A DNA stretch of 64,000 nucleotides from Sipunculus nudus (GCA_026874595.1 CM049308.1:17358001-17422000), one strand, 5' to 3'. Shown: positions 33,171 through 45,602, counted from the stretch's first letter. Translations and numbers: made by a program. The notes: generated by a model from the sequence alone, not told the origin.

Positions 33171-34890
33171 AATAAGGATACTGTATGAGAAATGATGTTT
33201 GGTACTACTCACAAACAAACCATCCACTCACTGACTGAATTCCCACCCGTTCTGTTTAACACCATTCACACATTCAGCATACCGGATCCGCGCATAAGGG
33301 ATCTCACCATATTTATTTAGTCAATAGCGATTTTGTTCGCATCCTGCATTTCGTACATAAGGGATCTTAGCTTTAAGGTTTTTGTACTCCTTACATTTAT
33401 ACTGCTCAAATTTAGTAAAAGAAGAGTTTGTTCAGATCAGATTGTAGGTGTGAAATTCAGTTTGTAACTCCAGTAACCGTTTAGGTATAAAACATGCACA
33501 TATACCCAAAATGTCATAAAGTTCCATCATGGAAGTCTAAAAGTCAATATGCTTGACATTTTTTTCGGGATCAAAAGGTGAAAATTAAATTTTATCATAC
33601 ATTTTTTGAAAGCTTGTTATCTCCCTCTTGGTATTTCTATATGATAACAGTATCAAATAAGTAGCTTCATGCCAATAACGACCCTTTAAACTTCTAAATC
33701 TGACATACGCTAACTCACCCTTGCTCAAGCTGCCTTCACAAGTGTTAGCTGCTTGTTGTACTTCTTAGCTGACAGAGTTTTGTTATTCCTCCTTCTGTCG
33801 TCTTGCAATGAAAGCCATCAATTCAAGATATGCTGTGAATTTAGTCCAGATGGACAATTTTGGAATCAGAAATTTTGCAAATACAATGTAGTTAAATTAA
33901 GTCGAATCTTTATATCTCTCAGGCATGAATTTAAAAGTGCCTTTATCTATACTAAATAAGCTTGAAATCATGGGGAAAATAAGTAATAGGAGAGATTTAA
34001 CTGCAATTTAGTTTTTCTACTGCTGTTATACCGAAATATATATGGCAAAGTACTGAAAGGCAAATTTATAAATTTTATTTTTTCCGGCCCCTTGATATAA
34101 AAAGTGTAGGTTATGTGCTGATATCTTTTATTTCAAGTTTCTAGTTTGTTTCATATTATAAAAAATAAATTTTGATTGCTATTGCATATAATACTTGTAG
34201 CCATTGTATTTCATATTTGTTGCTTTAAAAGGAGAAAAAGAAAAATGACAACCCTTAAGGTTAAACTGATTTTCAACAAGTTAGAAATATAGCTAACTCT
34301 ACACGAAATATAAACTGCAAGGAAAAATGTTTAACTTATCTTAGATAGCGTTTATTTCTTTATTTCTTTTCTTTTGCCCAAGGGTGGTATTCCCCAAATC
34401 TTCAGCACATCACATTCTTATAAACAAAGAAAATGACGGCATTAGCTATGGCCTTGGTATCTTTTAGCTGTTTAAAAGATTGCAGACAAGGGGTAGGGAA
34501 ACAGAAATAGCTATGACTAATTACAAAGCTTTGACATGCACCGATCACTAAACAATAAATTGCCCCTTTAAATGTATCTATTTAGATCCTCTATTCATTA
34601 TAATTACCAATATGTCCATTGAGATGTTAGTAAGTCATCAAAGGCTAATAGGTCATGAAACTCGGGCAAAATAAGTGAACATGTTACAACTCTCAGGGAG
34701 TATTCTTCTGAGAATATAGAATGCATGCCTGTGTTTCCGAGCCAAAGGAATATATAAAAATGTAACATATTGCAATATTTATTGATATACTATGAACCAT
34801 CCTTCAAGACATTTATTAATAAACCCATTTAAGGGTGTTCAAGTAGTTTAAAAACACAAGGATTACAGGCCTTATGCAAACCTGTGCATT
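33171..34890. other. No gene or named repeat seen
   Basis: AT-rich DNA. Short open frames have no recognisable domain. Confidence 0.4.
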
Positions 34891-34901
34891 GGGATATATA
34901 T

Positions 34902-35054
34902 TGTTACGGGGTGCACATAAAAGCGGACCGAACTGTATCGCTAGTGAAGCTTTTCTAGCGAAGCGGTTGGGACGCCAGACTTGTGCGCCACCAACCTGGG
35001 TTCGACTCCTGGATCGGCCCAGGATTTTCCCCTCCTTTATTTGTCTTCGTAACA
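34902..35054 (+). mobile_element. 153-bp TGTTAC...GTAACA element with tRNA-like promoter
   Basis: Starts TGTTACGGGG, ends TTCGTAACA, and is flanked by ATAT on both sides (34898-34901 and 35055-35058). Inside, TAGCGAAGCGGTTGGGACGC resembles an A box/D arm and GGTTCGACTCC is a near-perfect B box with a T-arm fold. TG...CA ends suggest a tiny LTR-type element; the Pol III boxes suggest SINE-like transcription. Confidence 0.55.
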
Positions 35055-35149
35055 ATATGAGGTATTATGCTTTCATGCTGGACCGTTTCTTTTCACGTTC
35101 AATTGAAATGTGATATGTATATATATACAATGAAAGAACTGAAAAATTT

Positions 35150-35880
35150 GAACCCGAGAACATGCACCAATTACAAAAAAAGTCACTACTGAAATATTAG
35201 CATGGGTGCACACAACACAAAAATGATTTTAGGTGGCGCTATCAGTCTTGAGTACGAGCAAGCCATCAAATATGTATGGACTTGAACAATTTCAGGCAGA
35301 TACTTCAAACCCCTTTTCGGCTATGTGCACCGATTAGAAAAAATAATTGTAGGTGGCGCCACAAATCTTCTATACAACTATTCCAGATGTATCGACATAT
35401 CGAATAACTTCAGGCTGATATGTCAAATCACTTCTGAGGAATAAGCAGGAGCATACAATGCAAAATTACTGTAGGTGGCGCTGCCTTCTTGCATACGATA
35501 TATACATATGGCCAATTTCAGGCTGATATATCAAATACCTTAAATATTGATTGATGCAGTGGGCACCACTAATACCCGAAAAAAACTGGAGAGAATTGTT
35601 GGAGAGAAGAGTTTCAGAGATTATTTTTGTGAAGTATTGAGCAATTTGGCAATACAGTTTCGATGAAGATTTTTAAATATTTTAGCTTTTTCTTTATAAA
35701 ATATAATTAAATGCAGATAGCAAAAAATAAGGAAAATCCGATAGAGCTGTTTAGATGACTAATTTTTGGGATAAAATTGTTGATGCTAGCTTCAACCGTT
35801 TTTGAGATAGCATGGGTAAACGTACGGAAGACGGCGGACGGACGACGCTGCGCCATCGCATAAGCTCACAGGTTTGCTAA
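35150..35880 (+). mobile_element. ~120-bp tandem-repeat element with ACGG-rich tail
   Basis: Three units each contain (T)AGGTGGCGC (35231, 35351 and 35473) followed by a TTCAGGCTGATATGTCAAA-like block. The tail ACGGAAGACGGCGGACGGAC lies at about 35822-35842. Layout resembles arrays A-C but the unit is different. Confidence 0.5.
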
Positions 35881-37842
35881 AAAAATTCTGAGGTGTTTAT
35901 TTTTCTCATACTAGTAATATTCATCTTGAAGAAATGTTATAAGATTAAACATTAGTTTTTATATCAACTTTAAGATGTGACTTTGACACTGTTTTGTAAA
36001 CTTAAACCTATGTTAAGGACTTTTAAATGAAAGATAAAGTGAAGTTTATACAAGGGATATCATTTTGGTTTTGTAAGAAATACATAATCGATGTTTTGCC
36101 CCTGACTTGATTAGTTGTTTGGCTTAGGGTGTAGTGACAAAAACGAACGCTTAGATATATATTGCTTTATGCCAGCATCATTGGCCTAGCCATCTGAATC
36201 CGGAATAATTGAAAACTTTTATCCCACCGCATCAGTGATGTAGGACTCGAGCCAGGGCTTGCCCGGACGTATAGGCTTAATCACCAATAAATCATGTTGA
36301 ATTTACATGAAATGAACTTCTTCCCTTTCAAATTAATTGGTACCTGCCAAACTATCACCTGAATCCGTAGGCTTACTCCTGTACCCGAGTGTTAAAACAA
36401 GTGAACCGGGCGTGATCACAGGCGTCAACATAAACTCAGTGCGTCTATCGCCCTGGCCATAACACATGTCAATCACGAGATGCGCTGACTAGCACGGATA
36501 CCTGTACTGAGCCCGTGTTGATCTAAAAAATTATCATTGGTAGTGTCAACAATTGTAACTACTAATTTTGAACTCGAGTGGGTTAGCAGAAAGGTGTGTG
36601 CACAAACTGTTACATAAAGAAGAAATCCCAGACTTCTTCTGCGAAAAGCCGTAGCTAAAAGTTTCATAGCATTTCCACTTGGTTTGGCCAAGTCTGCTAT
36701 TCCAGCTATTAATTCATATTAATTTTATTTTAATATACATGTATAAATCTAATTCTCTGAATAGCACGGGGATGATAACATTGGCCATTTCATGTTGCAA
36801 AACAGCTTAAATGACGTTCCTTGTCGCGTATAGTGTATGGTTAGGACAATTACCTGTGAAAGGTCATGGGACATGTGGAAAGTAGATATCGGATATCCAA
36901 ATAAACCACGAGGCAGACAGATTAACCATTTTTAGCCTGACCCCCTAAGCCCCGACCTGGATCCGTTTCTGAATAATAACATACGGTAAATGGTTGTTAT
37001 TCTATTTGTTTTCGTCTCATATTTGTTTACCATAATTCTTCTTTGTATCTATTGAAGTATTTCATGTTTCAGATTTAAAAAAAAATACAAATCTTAAACG
37101 GCCGCCGACTTATAATTAATCGTTTACCTGTCAACAACACTTTGTCCATATATAAAAAGGTCACTATCAAAGATCAATAATATCAACGGTCTTCATTTGA
37201 AGGGCTGTTTTTCAGTTATGTTTATTTTCAAGGCTACCCTTGTCACCAGACCATTTACAGCTAAAACTGATTAACGGACTAAAAGAAAAGACATCAACGT
37301 GTCAAATAAAAAAATAAATTTTGAATATGTATACCCTAACCGCATCTTGCAGTGTGGCAAAATTGTTTGCCAACCCCTCAATTTGGCCTTGTCAAACAGA
37401 ATAGAAAAACGATCTCACATTTCTTGCATTTATCCATCATCCACTGTGAAACGATTAGACTTAGACAAACTTCAACTTTTCAAAGGCTTTATCATACACC
37501 ATAGATCAAATCAGTAGACACAAGGATCTTGGACAAGGGTTAGGATTTCATGATATTGGACAAGCCTGCTGACGTTTAATCGGTGACTCAGCCACCCATT
37601 AGTATATCGCTTTTTTTCTGAGATAAGCTTAATTATTCTTTATTCTTCGATAGTCTTAATTAATGATGTTCTTAGTAATATATAAATATATATATCAATA
37701 ATGAAGTTTGGATAAAGGTTCACTAACACTAGGAGAAGAAGTTCATTTTTATTGAAATAATAAATAAAAACCTAGAGAAGTAATGAAAAAAGCAATGCCC
37801 TTAGCCTTCTCGTTACATCTAACTGCACATAAATACAATTCT
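35881..37842. other. No confident gene; one weak minus-strand frame
   Basis: Mostly unrecognised AT-rich DNA. The exception is 36473-36691 on the minus strand, listed separately. Confidence 0.4.
36473..36691 (-). CDS. Weak candidate first exon or short ORF with a membrane segment
   Basis: The frame begins MAKPSGNAMKLLATAFRRRS and continues with a hydrophobic stretch LGFLLYVTVCAHTFLL, as in signal-anchored type II proteins. A possible donor ACAG|GTATCC lies near its end on the minus strand. No second exon, family or promoter was recognised. It may be a chance frame in AT-rich DNA. Confidence 0.2.
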   Translation of the reverse strand: MAKPSGNAMKLLATAFRRRSLGFLLYVTVCAHTFLLTHSSSKLVVTIVDTTNDNFLDQHGLSTGIRASQRIS

Positions 37843-38256
37843 CATACAGTATCCTTATTTTCTCTATTATGCTTTGAATACATGTTGTTTTTTTATAAAT
37901 CATGTGTCTTTTGGTTTAAAGCAGGTATCCAACCGATATTATTAAAGCTATATAAACAATTATCAAGATCCAAAGTACACACCATATAGCAGAATAATAA
38001 ACTTAATTAATAATTTAAATTACTAATGTATTATCCACTGGAAATAAAGTTGCACGAGGGGATATAGGAAGGCTTCGTCCGTGCCTACGTTCGACCGTGC
38101 GTCCTTCAGTACTCGCGCCTGTCAACCCGCCCGTAATATAATCATTGGTGTGTGGACGCATTGAAAGCCAATCTATAAAACAATATGAGGCCTTAAGTTC
38201 AAGGTCATGGCTACAGGACCTACTTCTATCAAAATACTTGTGGTTGCTTGTAAAGC

Positions 38257-39336
38257 ATGTTACGCCATCAAATGATATCACATCCATACGTGGAATATTT
38301 TGCGTCTTCATTTGGTATATGGTGATCCCCTCCGTTTTTCTCAGTTGTCCCCTGTGTTTTCACACTGTCCGGTAGCTCATTGTCTGCGCAGGTCACGGTC
38401 TCTGCATTTGTCCTGCCTGGCGACACCAGGGATTTTGACCGTGGCCTTGCGCAGAACACCTCATGCACGTGCCCGGAGTGGACGTGTGCACTGTGTATTA
38501 CCGGCAGTCCTTTGTCTTTGCAGGTACGTTTAATTATATCTAAATATGTATTGAAATATCGGTGTGAATAAGCAGTATTCCTTTATATAACATTATAGGG
38601 TTTATCCTAAATATTCCTGTTTTCCGTACATGTATGGTGTCTCACGTGATAATATATCTGGAATAACTATAATATAAAGTGTGTCCTAGCTAGGCATCCA
38701 CGTACTATCCTATAATTGTGTAATGTAAGAATATTAACTGCTCTTACCGTATTACGTAAAATATATTAGTGTTTATTAAGATATATATGGCAGAACACCT
38801 CATGCACGTGCCCGGAGTGGACATGTGCACTGTGTATTACCGGCAGTCCTTTGTCTTTGCAGGTACGTTTAATTATATCTAAATATGTATTGAAATATCG
38901 GTGTGAATAAGCAGTATTCCTTAATATAACATTATAGGGTTTATCCTGAATATTCCTGTTTTCCGTACATGTATGGTGTCTCACGTGATAATATCTCTGG
39001 AATAACTATAATATAAAGTGTGTCCTAGGCATCCACGTACTATCCTATAATTGTGTACCGTAAGAATATTAACTGCTCTTACCGTATTACTTAAAATGTA
39101 TTAGTGTTTATTATGATATATATGGCAGAACACCTCATGCACGTGCCCGGAGTGGACGTGTGCACTGTGTATTACCGGCAGTCCTTTGTCTTTGCAGGTC
39201 AGACCTGCACCGCACTGTGTACATATATACACCGAGGAAATGAAAGAATTGGTGTGTTGTCCGCTTTCGTTATGTTCTTCTAACAAGAACTCCGTCGCTT
39301 GGCAATGACAGTCCATAATGATAAGCCCGGCGTAAC
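38257..39336. mobile_element. 1080-bp insertion with (A)TGTTACGCC...GGCGTAAC(A) ends
   Basis: AAGC is present once in copy A and twice around this insert (38253-38256 and 39337-39340), showing a target duplication. The ends are inverted TGTTACGCC/GGCGTAACA. The interior holds two full and one partial copies of a 335-339-bp tandem repeat that contains an exon-like segment. No transposase or RT was seen. Confidence 0.7.
38451..39199 (+). repeat. Tandem repeat of exon-like segment plus intron-like spacer (2.2 copies)
   Basis: Copies start with GCAGAACACCTCATGCACGT at 38451, 38790 and 39125. Each exon-like block is 70 bp and ends TTTGCAG|GT; after the first two copies the sequence continues ACGTTTAAT like a donor. 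The block can encode TSCTCPEWTCALCITGSPLS in one frame. In the first copy that frame extends upstream for about 30 codons (AQVTVSAFVLPGDTRDF...). In the third it extends downstream to a TGA near 39309. Not recognised as any known protein. Confidence 0.55.
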
Positions 39337-39829
39337 AAGCTTATTTTTTGTTTCCATGTGGTTGTAGTGATGTAGTCCACACAATCCGAATCCGAATGTA
39401 AGTCCTAATCCAGGCCGCTCGAGTCCGAGTCCGAGTCCTTGAAGTCACCTTCTTCCAGTCCGAGTCATTTGTAACTCGAGTCCGAGTCTAAAACAAATAT
39501 TCTAATTTAAAAATATGTAAAAGGGATATTTTAGATGATCATGCAAATTTTTGTAAGTTTACAAGTGCCCTTTACTTGAACGGTTAATTACGTTTAGCTT
39601 TTGATGCAGAGCTTGATAGGTATAATCTAATTTTCTTAGTAATACTCTGTATTAAGTTCACCCATGTGCACAGTTTATGCCTATATAATACGTGACAGAG
39701 TTTATCTTTTCTAGTTGACTTGAGATGGACTCGCCTGATTTCTCGAGTCCTCTTGTCTGAGTACAAGCCCGAGTCCATGAAGTCAGTATCCTTAAAGCCT
39801 GGCCCCAAGTCCAGACTCGAGTTCAAGAT

Positions 39830-40880
39830 GTCGGAGACATTACACTTCCACCAGGATGACCCACAGCCTGCCGATCGATAACTCTATTGCAATAATTGTT
39901 TATGGTAATTCCGATTACCTCTAAAATTTAATGGAATATTCCTTGGGTAATTTCCTTATCCTCCACAACATTTCTACGAAATCAGTTCAGAAATCTTTAC
40001 GAAAATTTTCTGACAGACAAACAGAGGGTAGAGAATTACACAATTTGCCAAATGGCGGAGGTTTAATAAATGACAAAGTCCCCATGCCCCGGTGATCTTA
40101 TGGAAATTTTTTCTGGAAGGACAAAAGCTTTTTAAAGTTGAATGCATGTATTGCAGGACTGTGTGCATTTATATGTTTGAAGTAAGAATATTTAGTAGAA
40201 CTGGTAAAATAATCCTTGTTTATGTTGATCCATTTGTAAATAATGCACAATAACCCTATGACCCAAAGATGCAGCATTCAGATGCATCAAGACAACATGG
40301 CCAGCATTTTTTTTCAAGAAACATTCCCAACTAAAAATCTGCATTCTGATGAATGCAAGCCTCCTCCATTCACTTATTTGGTACATATTTTGAGGTTTAT
40401 TCCTGCATTAATGGCCTGTAGATTTGTGAATATTCCTTACTGATGACTTTTCAGAGCCGGATCCACATCAAAATCTTAATGATTCTTGTTCCATGCCCGA
40501 AAGCCCTGGAAATTTCATTAGATTGTGCTCATGATTGCGTGATCTATATAATAAACAAACACGCGCACACACTCTAAACACACATACGAGAATGAACGCA
40601 TACTCTCATAGGAGAGGCAAGTATAATTACAATGGTGGGTGGATATAGTCATGAATGTGTTACAGACGTCGCCATGAATAATGCAGTGCGTGGTGCGTTA
40701 TGATGAACCATCATTTAATTAGAAAAGTTCCCCCCCCCCCCAAAAAAAAGAAAAGGGTAACGTTGTTATCCTATATCACGAAACTGTCAAAATGCCCTAG
40801 CAATTAATTATGCTTCGTGCCAAGAGCCTGTAAACAGGATAATTAGTTCTGTCACTAACCTCAATCTAACAATGCTGACA
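39830..40880. other. No gene; part of a CA-ended repeat
   Basis: Positions about 40440-40590 (CCCGAAAGCCCTGGAAATTTCAT, GAACAAACACRCRCACA type) resemble 54010-54190 and look like a dispersed repeat ending in a CA microsatellite. The rest is unrecognised. Confidence 0.4.
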
Positions 40881-40888
40881 ATGACAAT

Positions 40889-41303
40889 ATGCAGTTTGAA
40901 TTTTTGACAACAATTTACAATTTATTAATGAAAACCATAGAAAAGCTAGAAGAACCTACCAATCTTATTTTGGGTGGGAATTTTAATACACATGTAGTGC
41001 ACAGAAGACGAGACGCAAATAGTGCACAGGTGGCTGGGATTTGGTGCGCCTGTACCGCGGTCACTCGGGTCAATGTTGAACAAACAATTTAGCTCCGCCC
41101 GACCCGAGCCTAACAAAGTCTTTGTCAAAGAATTAATCAGCCGTGACTGCCACGTACCGGCCGATACATCGGCTGATATAGTTGTAACGTCAGATGCATC
41201 GGCTATTAGTTATAACACCCGATCACACCACGTTCACAGAAAACGTAAACCATCACTTGATCGGAGGAAAAATGAAACTGACCATCCACTTGAAGGTTTT
41301 TAA
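40889..41303 (+). pseudogene. Possible retroelement fragments (GGNFN block) and an unidentified ORF
   Basis: The frame from 40889 reads EKLEEPTNLILGGNFNTHV, resembling the LGGDFN block of LINE endonucleases, but only this motif is present. An overlapping frame at 41022-41303 (93 codons, higher GC than its surroundings) includes SYNTRSHHVHRKRKPSLDRR and has no family I recognise. Either could be chance. Confidence 0.25.
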
Positions 41304-41329
41304 CTTTTTTTTTTAATCTAGGCGGTAGT

Positions 41330-43470
41330 CATATGTGGCGCCTGTAAAACCCATATTCTTCCAGCTATTGGGCCCCGACGTACCCCCCCCCCCCCCAGAA
41401 TAATGGCAATTTCATACAAAAGCTCAAGTATCTGAACAACTTATGCATTGATCACCATGATTTTTTTTTGCATGGATATTGAACATGGAGTGTTTCATCA
41501 GTTTCTGCAGACTGGTAGCGCAACCTGTATTTTTTCGATTTTTAACTTTTCTTTTCTCTATTTTTGAGATATTTAAAGATTGGTCATCTGTTAACAGGGC
41601 ACAAATTGTAACCGCTAGACCAAGAATCTTCTTACTTGACATCCGAAGAGGTCCATGAAAAATCTCCTGGAAACCCTGAAATTAGCTCTCTGTTACCCAT
41701 ATTCTTCGAGGTATGGGGCTCCAAAGTACCCCCCAGAATAATGGCAATTTCATACAAAAGCTCAAGTATCTGAACAACTTATGCATTGATCACCATGATT
41801 TTATTTTGCATGGATATTGAACATGGAGTGTTTCCTCAGTTTCTGCAGACTGGTGGCGCTACCTGTATTTTTTTATTTTTTTTTTTTTTATGATTTTTTT
41901 TCTATTTTTTAGACCTTTAAAGATGCAGTCATCTGTTAACAGGGCATAAATTGTAACCGCTTGACCTAGAATCTTCTTACTTAAAAACCTGAGAGGTCAA
42001 TGTAAAACCTCTTTGGAAACCTTAAATAAAGTCTCTGTTACATATATTCTTCCAGCTATGGGGCTATGAAATACCCCCCCGAACAGCTGAAAATTTCATA
42101 GAAAAGCTCAAGTATCTGAACACTAATGGATTGATCACCATGATTTTTTGCATGGATATGATCATGGAGTGTTTCATCAGTTTCTGCAGACTGGTGGCGC
42201 CACCTGTATTTTTTTCAATTTTTAACGATTTTTTTCTCTATTTTTGAGACCTTTATAGATGCGGTCATCTGTAAACAGGTCACAAATCGTAACCGCTAGA
42301 TCTAGAATCTTCTTACTTGATATCCGGAGAGGTCCATGAAAAATCTTCTTGGAAATCTGAAATAAGGTCTCTGTTACCAATATTCTTCCAGCAATGGGGC
42401 TCCAAATTACCCCCCAGAATAATGAAAAATTTAATACAAAAACTCAAGTAGCTGATCAACTAATACATTGATCACCATGATTCTTTGCATGGATATTGAT
42501 CGTGGAGTGTTTAATCAGTTTCTACAGACTGGTGGCGCAACCTGCAATTTTTCGATTTTTTACATTTCTTTCTCTCTATTTTTGAGACCTTTAAAGATGC
42601 AGTCATCTGTTAACAGGGCCCAAATCGTAACCATTGGACCTGGAATTTTTTTTTTGACATTCAGGGAGGTCTCCTTGGAAACCTTTGATTAGGTCTCTGT
42701 TACCCATATTCTCTGAACTATGGGGCTCAGAAGTACACCCCAGATTAATGAAAATTTGAACAAAAGCTCAAGTATCTGAACAACTAATGCATTGATCACC
42801 ATGATTCTTTGCATGGATATGTTTCATCAGTCTGCAGGTTGGTTGCGATACCTGTATATTTTTTTAAAGATTTTTTTCTCTATTTTTGAGACCTTTAAAG
42901 ATGTGGTCATCTGTTAACAGGACATTTATCGTAATGACTTGACCTAGAATCTTGTATATTTTGACAAGAAAAATCTCCTAGAATCTTTCAATTTGACATA
43001 ATAGAAGATTCATGAACTTCTCCAAGGTAACCTGAAATTACGTCATTCTTACCCATACCATTTGAGCTATGGCGCTAAAAAGTGTCCTCAAAACAATTAA
43101 AAGTTTTAAACAAAAGCAGGGCACACATAATAAAAATTGGACCTAGAATCTTCCAATTTGACACCCAGGGGGGTCCATAAAAAGTCTCCTTGCAAAATTG
43201 AAATTATAGGTATCTATAACTGATATTTTCCAACTTAGGCGGCAAGTTTGAGCACCCCATAAATAATGCAAAATACATAAAAATGTGAGATTCCTCAGGA
43301 GTGGGTAAAAGGAATGTCCTAAATTTGGTGTGCTTATGCATTTTAATGAACTTAAGTTAACTTGCATGAATGATGGTGCCACCTACATTATCTTAATTAG
43401 TTCCCTATGCAAGGACATATTGTCAACATGTCAGTCGGCTGAGCGTCATGACCCATGGGTCACTTGTTAC
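41330..43470 (-). mobile_element. Tandem-repeat element, array C
   Basis: An inverted member of the array A/B family with about five or six units of roughly 310-380 bp. Reverse-complement blocks include ATTATTCTGGGGGGTAC, AGGTGGCGCCACCAGTCTGC (41511-42840, several diverged) and GGTAACAGAGACC. The head palindrome TGACCCATGGGTCA is at 43450-43463. The GGAC-type tail is not visible at the other end. Confidence 0.6.
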
Positions 43471-43553
43471 AAATGTATTCGAATACGAATGCGAATACTG
43501 AAAATACCTGTATTCGAATACAATGAAAACTACTGAATACGAATACCCAGTGT

Positions 43554-43555
<2 letters not shown>

Positions 43556-43606
<51 letters not shown>
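43556..43606. repeat. (TA)n microsatellite
   Basis: Replaces the T-arm side of a first tRNA-like repeat unit. Confidence 0.9.
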
Positions 43607-43608
<2 letters not shown>

Positions 43609-44015
43609 CAATATCCGGTCGGTGGCCTTACCACTTGGCTAAACCCGACTCCCTCCCCCTCTGTGTAATTGCACACTTTTATAGGAACCAGCGAAGTGAC
43701 GTCATGATAATGACGTCATTGTCTGACCCACTACATGTGTCGGCACGGCGACATTGCATGCAGCAGGGAAAACTAATGGCCTAATATGGTGTGCTGCATA
43801 TATCATATTTAGATGTATGAAAAGCCATGCTGGTTCATTGTTTACAGATGGAAATGGTATACATAAAAAAGTCGATTAACTGACGGTGGGAATCGAACCC
43901 ACGATCTTCCGATTTCCGGTCGGTGGGTTTACCACTTGGCTACGCCAGATTCCCTTCCCCTCTGTGTATTTGCACACTTATAGGAACCAGCGAAGTGAAG
44001 GCAAGGCGACTATAT
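43607..44015 (-). repeat. tRNA-like interspersed repeat, partial tandem dimer
   Basis: Two copies of CGGTCGGTGG(C/G)(C/T)TTACCACTTGGCTA (43617 and 43918), each followed by CCCTCTGTGTAATTGCACAC and AGGAACCAGCGAAGTGA. The family is the one at 12908-13335, including TGACGTCA sites and CATGCAGCAGGGA. Confidence 0.6.
43879..43949 (-). pseudogene. tRNA-like sequence (71 nt, apparent GGA anticodon)
   Basis: In reverse complement the acceptor pairs 6 of 7 (TCTGGCG with CGTCAGT). The anticodon stem is CCGA/TCGG with loop CCGGAAA, and the T arm GTGGG-TTCGATT-CCCAC is perfect. The B box is GGTTCGATTCC and the A box TAGCCAAGTGG. The D stem does not close. It is probably a repeat-borne Pol III promoter rather than a real tRNA gene. 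Confidence 0.55.
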
Positions 44016-44126
44016 GAATATATCTATATGTATTTAAACAGATATATATTTGTACATTCGTATGAACATAAAGGTATATGTACAGTTGTATATAGTCATC
44101 ATTGTTAGCAAAAACTGTATATGACA

Positions 44127-44130
<4 letters not shown>

Positions 44131-44194
<64 letters not shown>
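44131..44194. repeat. (TA)n microsatellite
   Basis: About 32 TA units. Confidence 0.9.
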
Positions 44195-44197
<3 letters not shown>

Positions 44198-45420
44198 AAT
44201 TTATATGTATTTTTGTGTGGGGGAACAATACACTTAGTAAATGAAGAATATGCAAGTTTGGAAAAGTGTTTGATATAAAGATATATATCGCCTGTCGCCT
44301 GCATCACCATATTGCCCCCCCCCCCCAACACACACACAGAGACAGAGTTCTGTCATTAAGTCAAATAAACATTAAGAGCGCCATCTAAGATCAAGTTTAA
44401 TGACATAACTAGTAATCCTGTAAGCTTTTGACACTAACTCAGTTAATTGCTAGCGCGTTTTGACTATCTAGTGATTTGTGATAACAGTTGCGTCACCTCT
44501 TTCAACGTTTTTTTGGACCTCTTTAATTTTATGAAACATTCCGCAGAGCGCATCAAGCACTGCAATTCTTTGAACGTATGTAACACTTCGATGTATAAAT
44601 CCTTCAACACAGTTTTTAATTTATTTATGCGTTCATTCTCGTGTGTCTGTGTATGTGTACGTGCGAGCATGGGTTTGTTCACAACATTACACACCCAGTC
44701 ATGAGCGCAAACTATCAGGGCAAAATATCATAATATCGGGTGATCGGGAATGGACTATCGGGAATGGACCAATTAAGAAGAATCGATGAGATTTAAGTGT
44801 GGATCCGGCACATGTTTCGGCTCGAGGAATATTCACAAATCTAGACTCAGTTATGCAGAAATGAATCTGAAGGTATGAGCAGAAGTAGTGAATGGCGGAG
44901 CCTTGCATTCATTAGATTTATAGTCGGAAATGACTTTTGTACACCAGCAATAGCCATGTTGTCTTGAGGCGCCAGCAGCTGCATCTTCGGGTCGGAGAGT
45001 TATTATGAACTTTACAAAAAATTGAGAACCTTGTCACATATCTATAAAAGGATACAAGTAAACGCAGATAATTAAAATATTAATTTACTGGCTCTGCCTA
45101 ATATTAAAATCATATTTCATACTTATAAACGCATATTGTTCAGCCATACATGTATTCAAATGTTTAAAAAACTTTTTTTTTCTTCTAGATAAATGTTCCA
45201 GGTTTCCACCACCCTAAACTTTCCTGATAACGACGGTGGAAACATTTTAAAATGACTTTCTCATTTCTCCACGACGTACATAAAATCTTTCCGACCTTTC
45301 AAGATGTATTTAACTCTATCAGTATAGGATGGACCTGTGCCTACACCTTTGTCATTGTAACCAAATGCATATTCCATCGAAATCTTTACTCTGTTGGTAG
45401 GGGACCGAAATTTGAAAGAT
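44195..45420. other. No gene or named repeat seen
   Basis: AT-rich flank of the DIRS element. It has a short C tract and CA run at 44318-44336. Confidence 0.4.
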
Positions 45421-45423
45421 AGA

Positions 45424-45602
45424 GGTTTTATTACGTAAACATAATTGTGAACTGTTTCTGTATTAATGAGAATTTTCTCTGTTAAAGTTTATACGCCAGA
45501 GTAAGCCAACCGAAAATTTTCCCTTATTGGGCCTATTATCGCCAATCCCGCCTCGTTCCCGTGTATCTAGGTCACACTTCCGTTACCCATAATCACATTT
45601 TC
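45424..45602 (+). repeat. Left inverted terminal repeat of the DIRS element
   Basis: 45456-45602 is nearly an exact reverse complement of 50883-51029. The outermost 45424-45455 (TTTTATTACGTAAACATAAT...) is unique to this end, and its complement lies in the internal region at about 50731-50778. Confidence 0.8.

Larger units (their letters stand above)
37843..39770 (-). mobile_element. GAGTCC/GACTCG repeat family, copy B (split by an insertion)
   Basis: Reverse-complement match of copy A: 37843-38256 corresponds to 33170-32765, and 39337-39770 to the remainder towards 32350. The two parts are separated by the 1080-bp insertion at 38257-39336. The two copies are close in sequence, so the dispersal is not ancient. 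Confidence 0.65.

Noticed and set aside
40889-41092. Independent LINE copy
   Set aside because: Only a single GGNFN-like motif is present; not enough to call an element.
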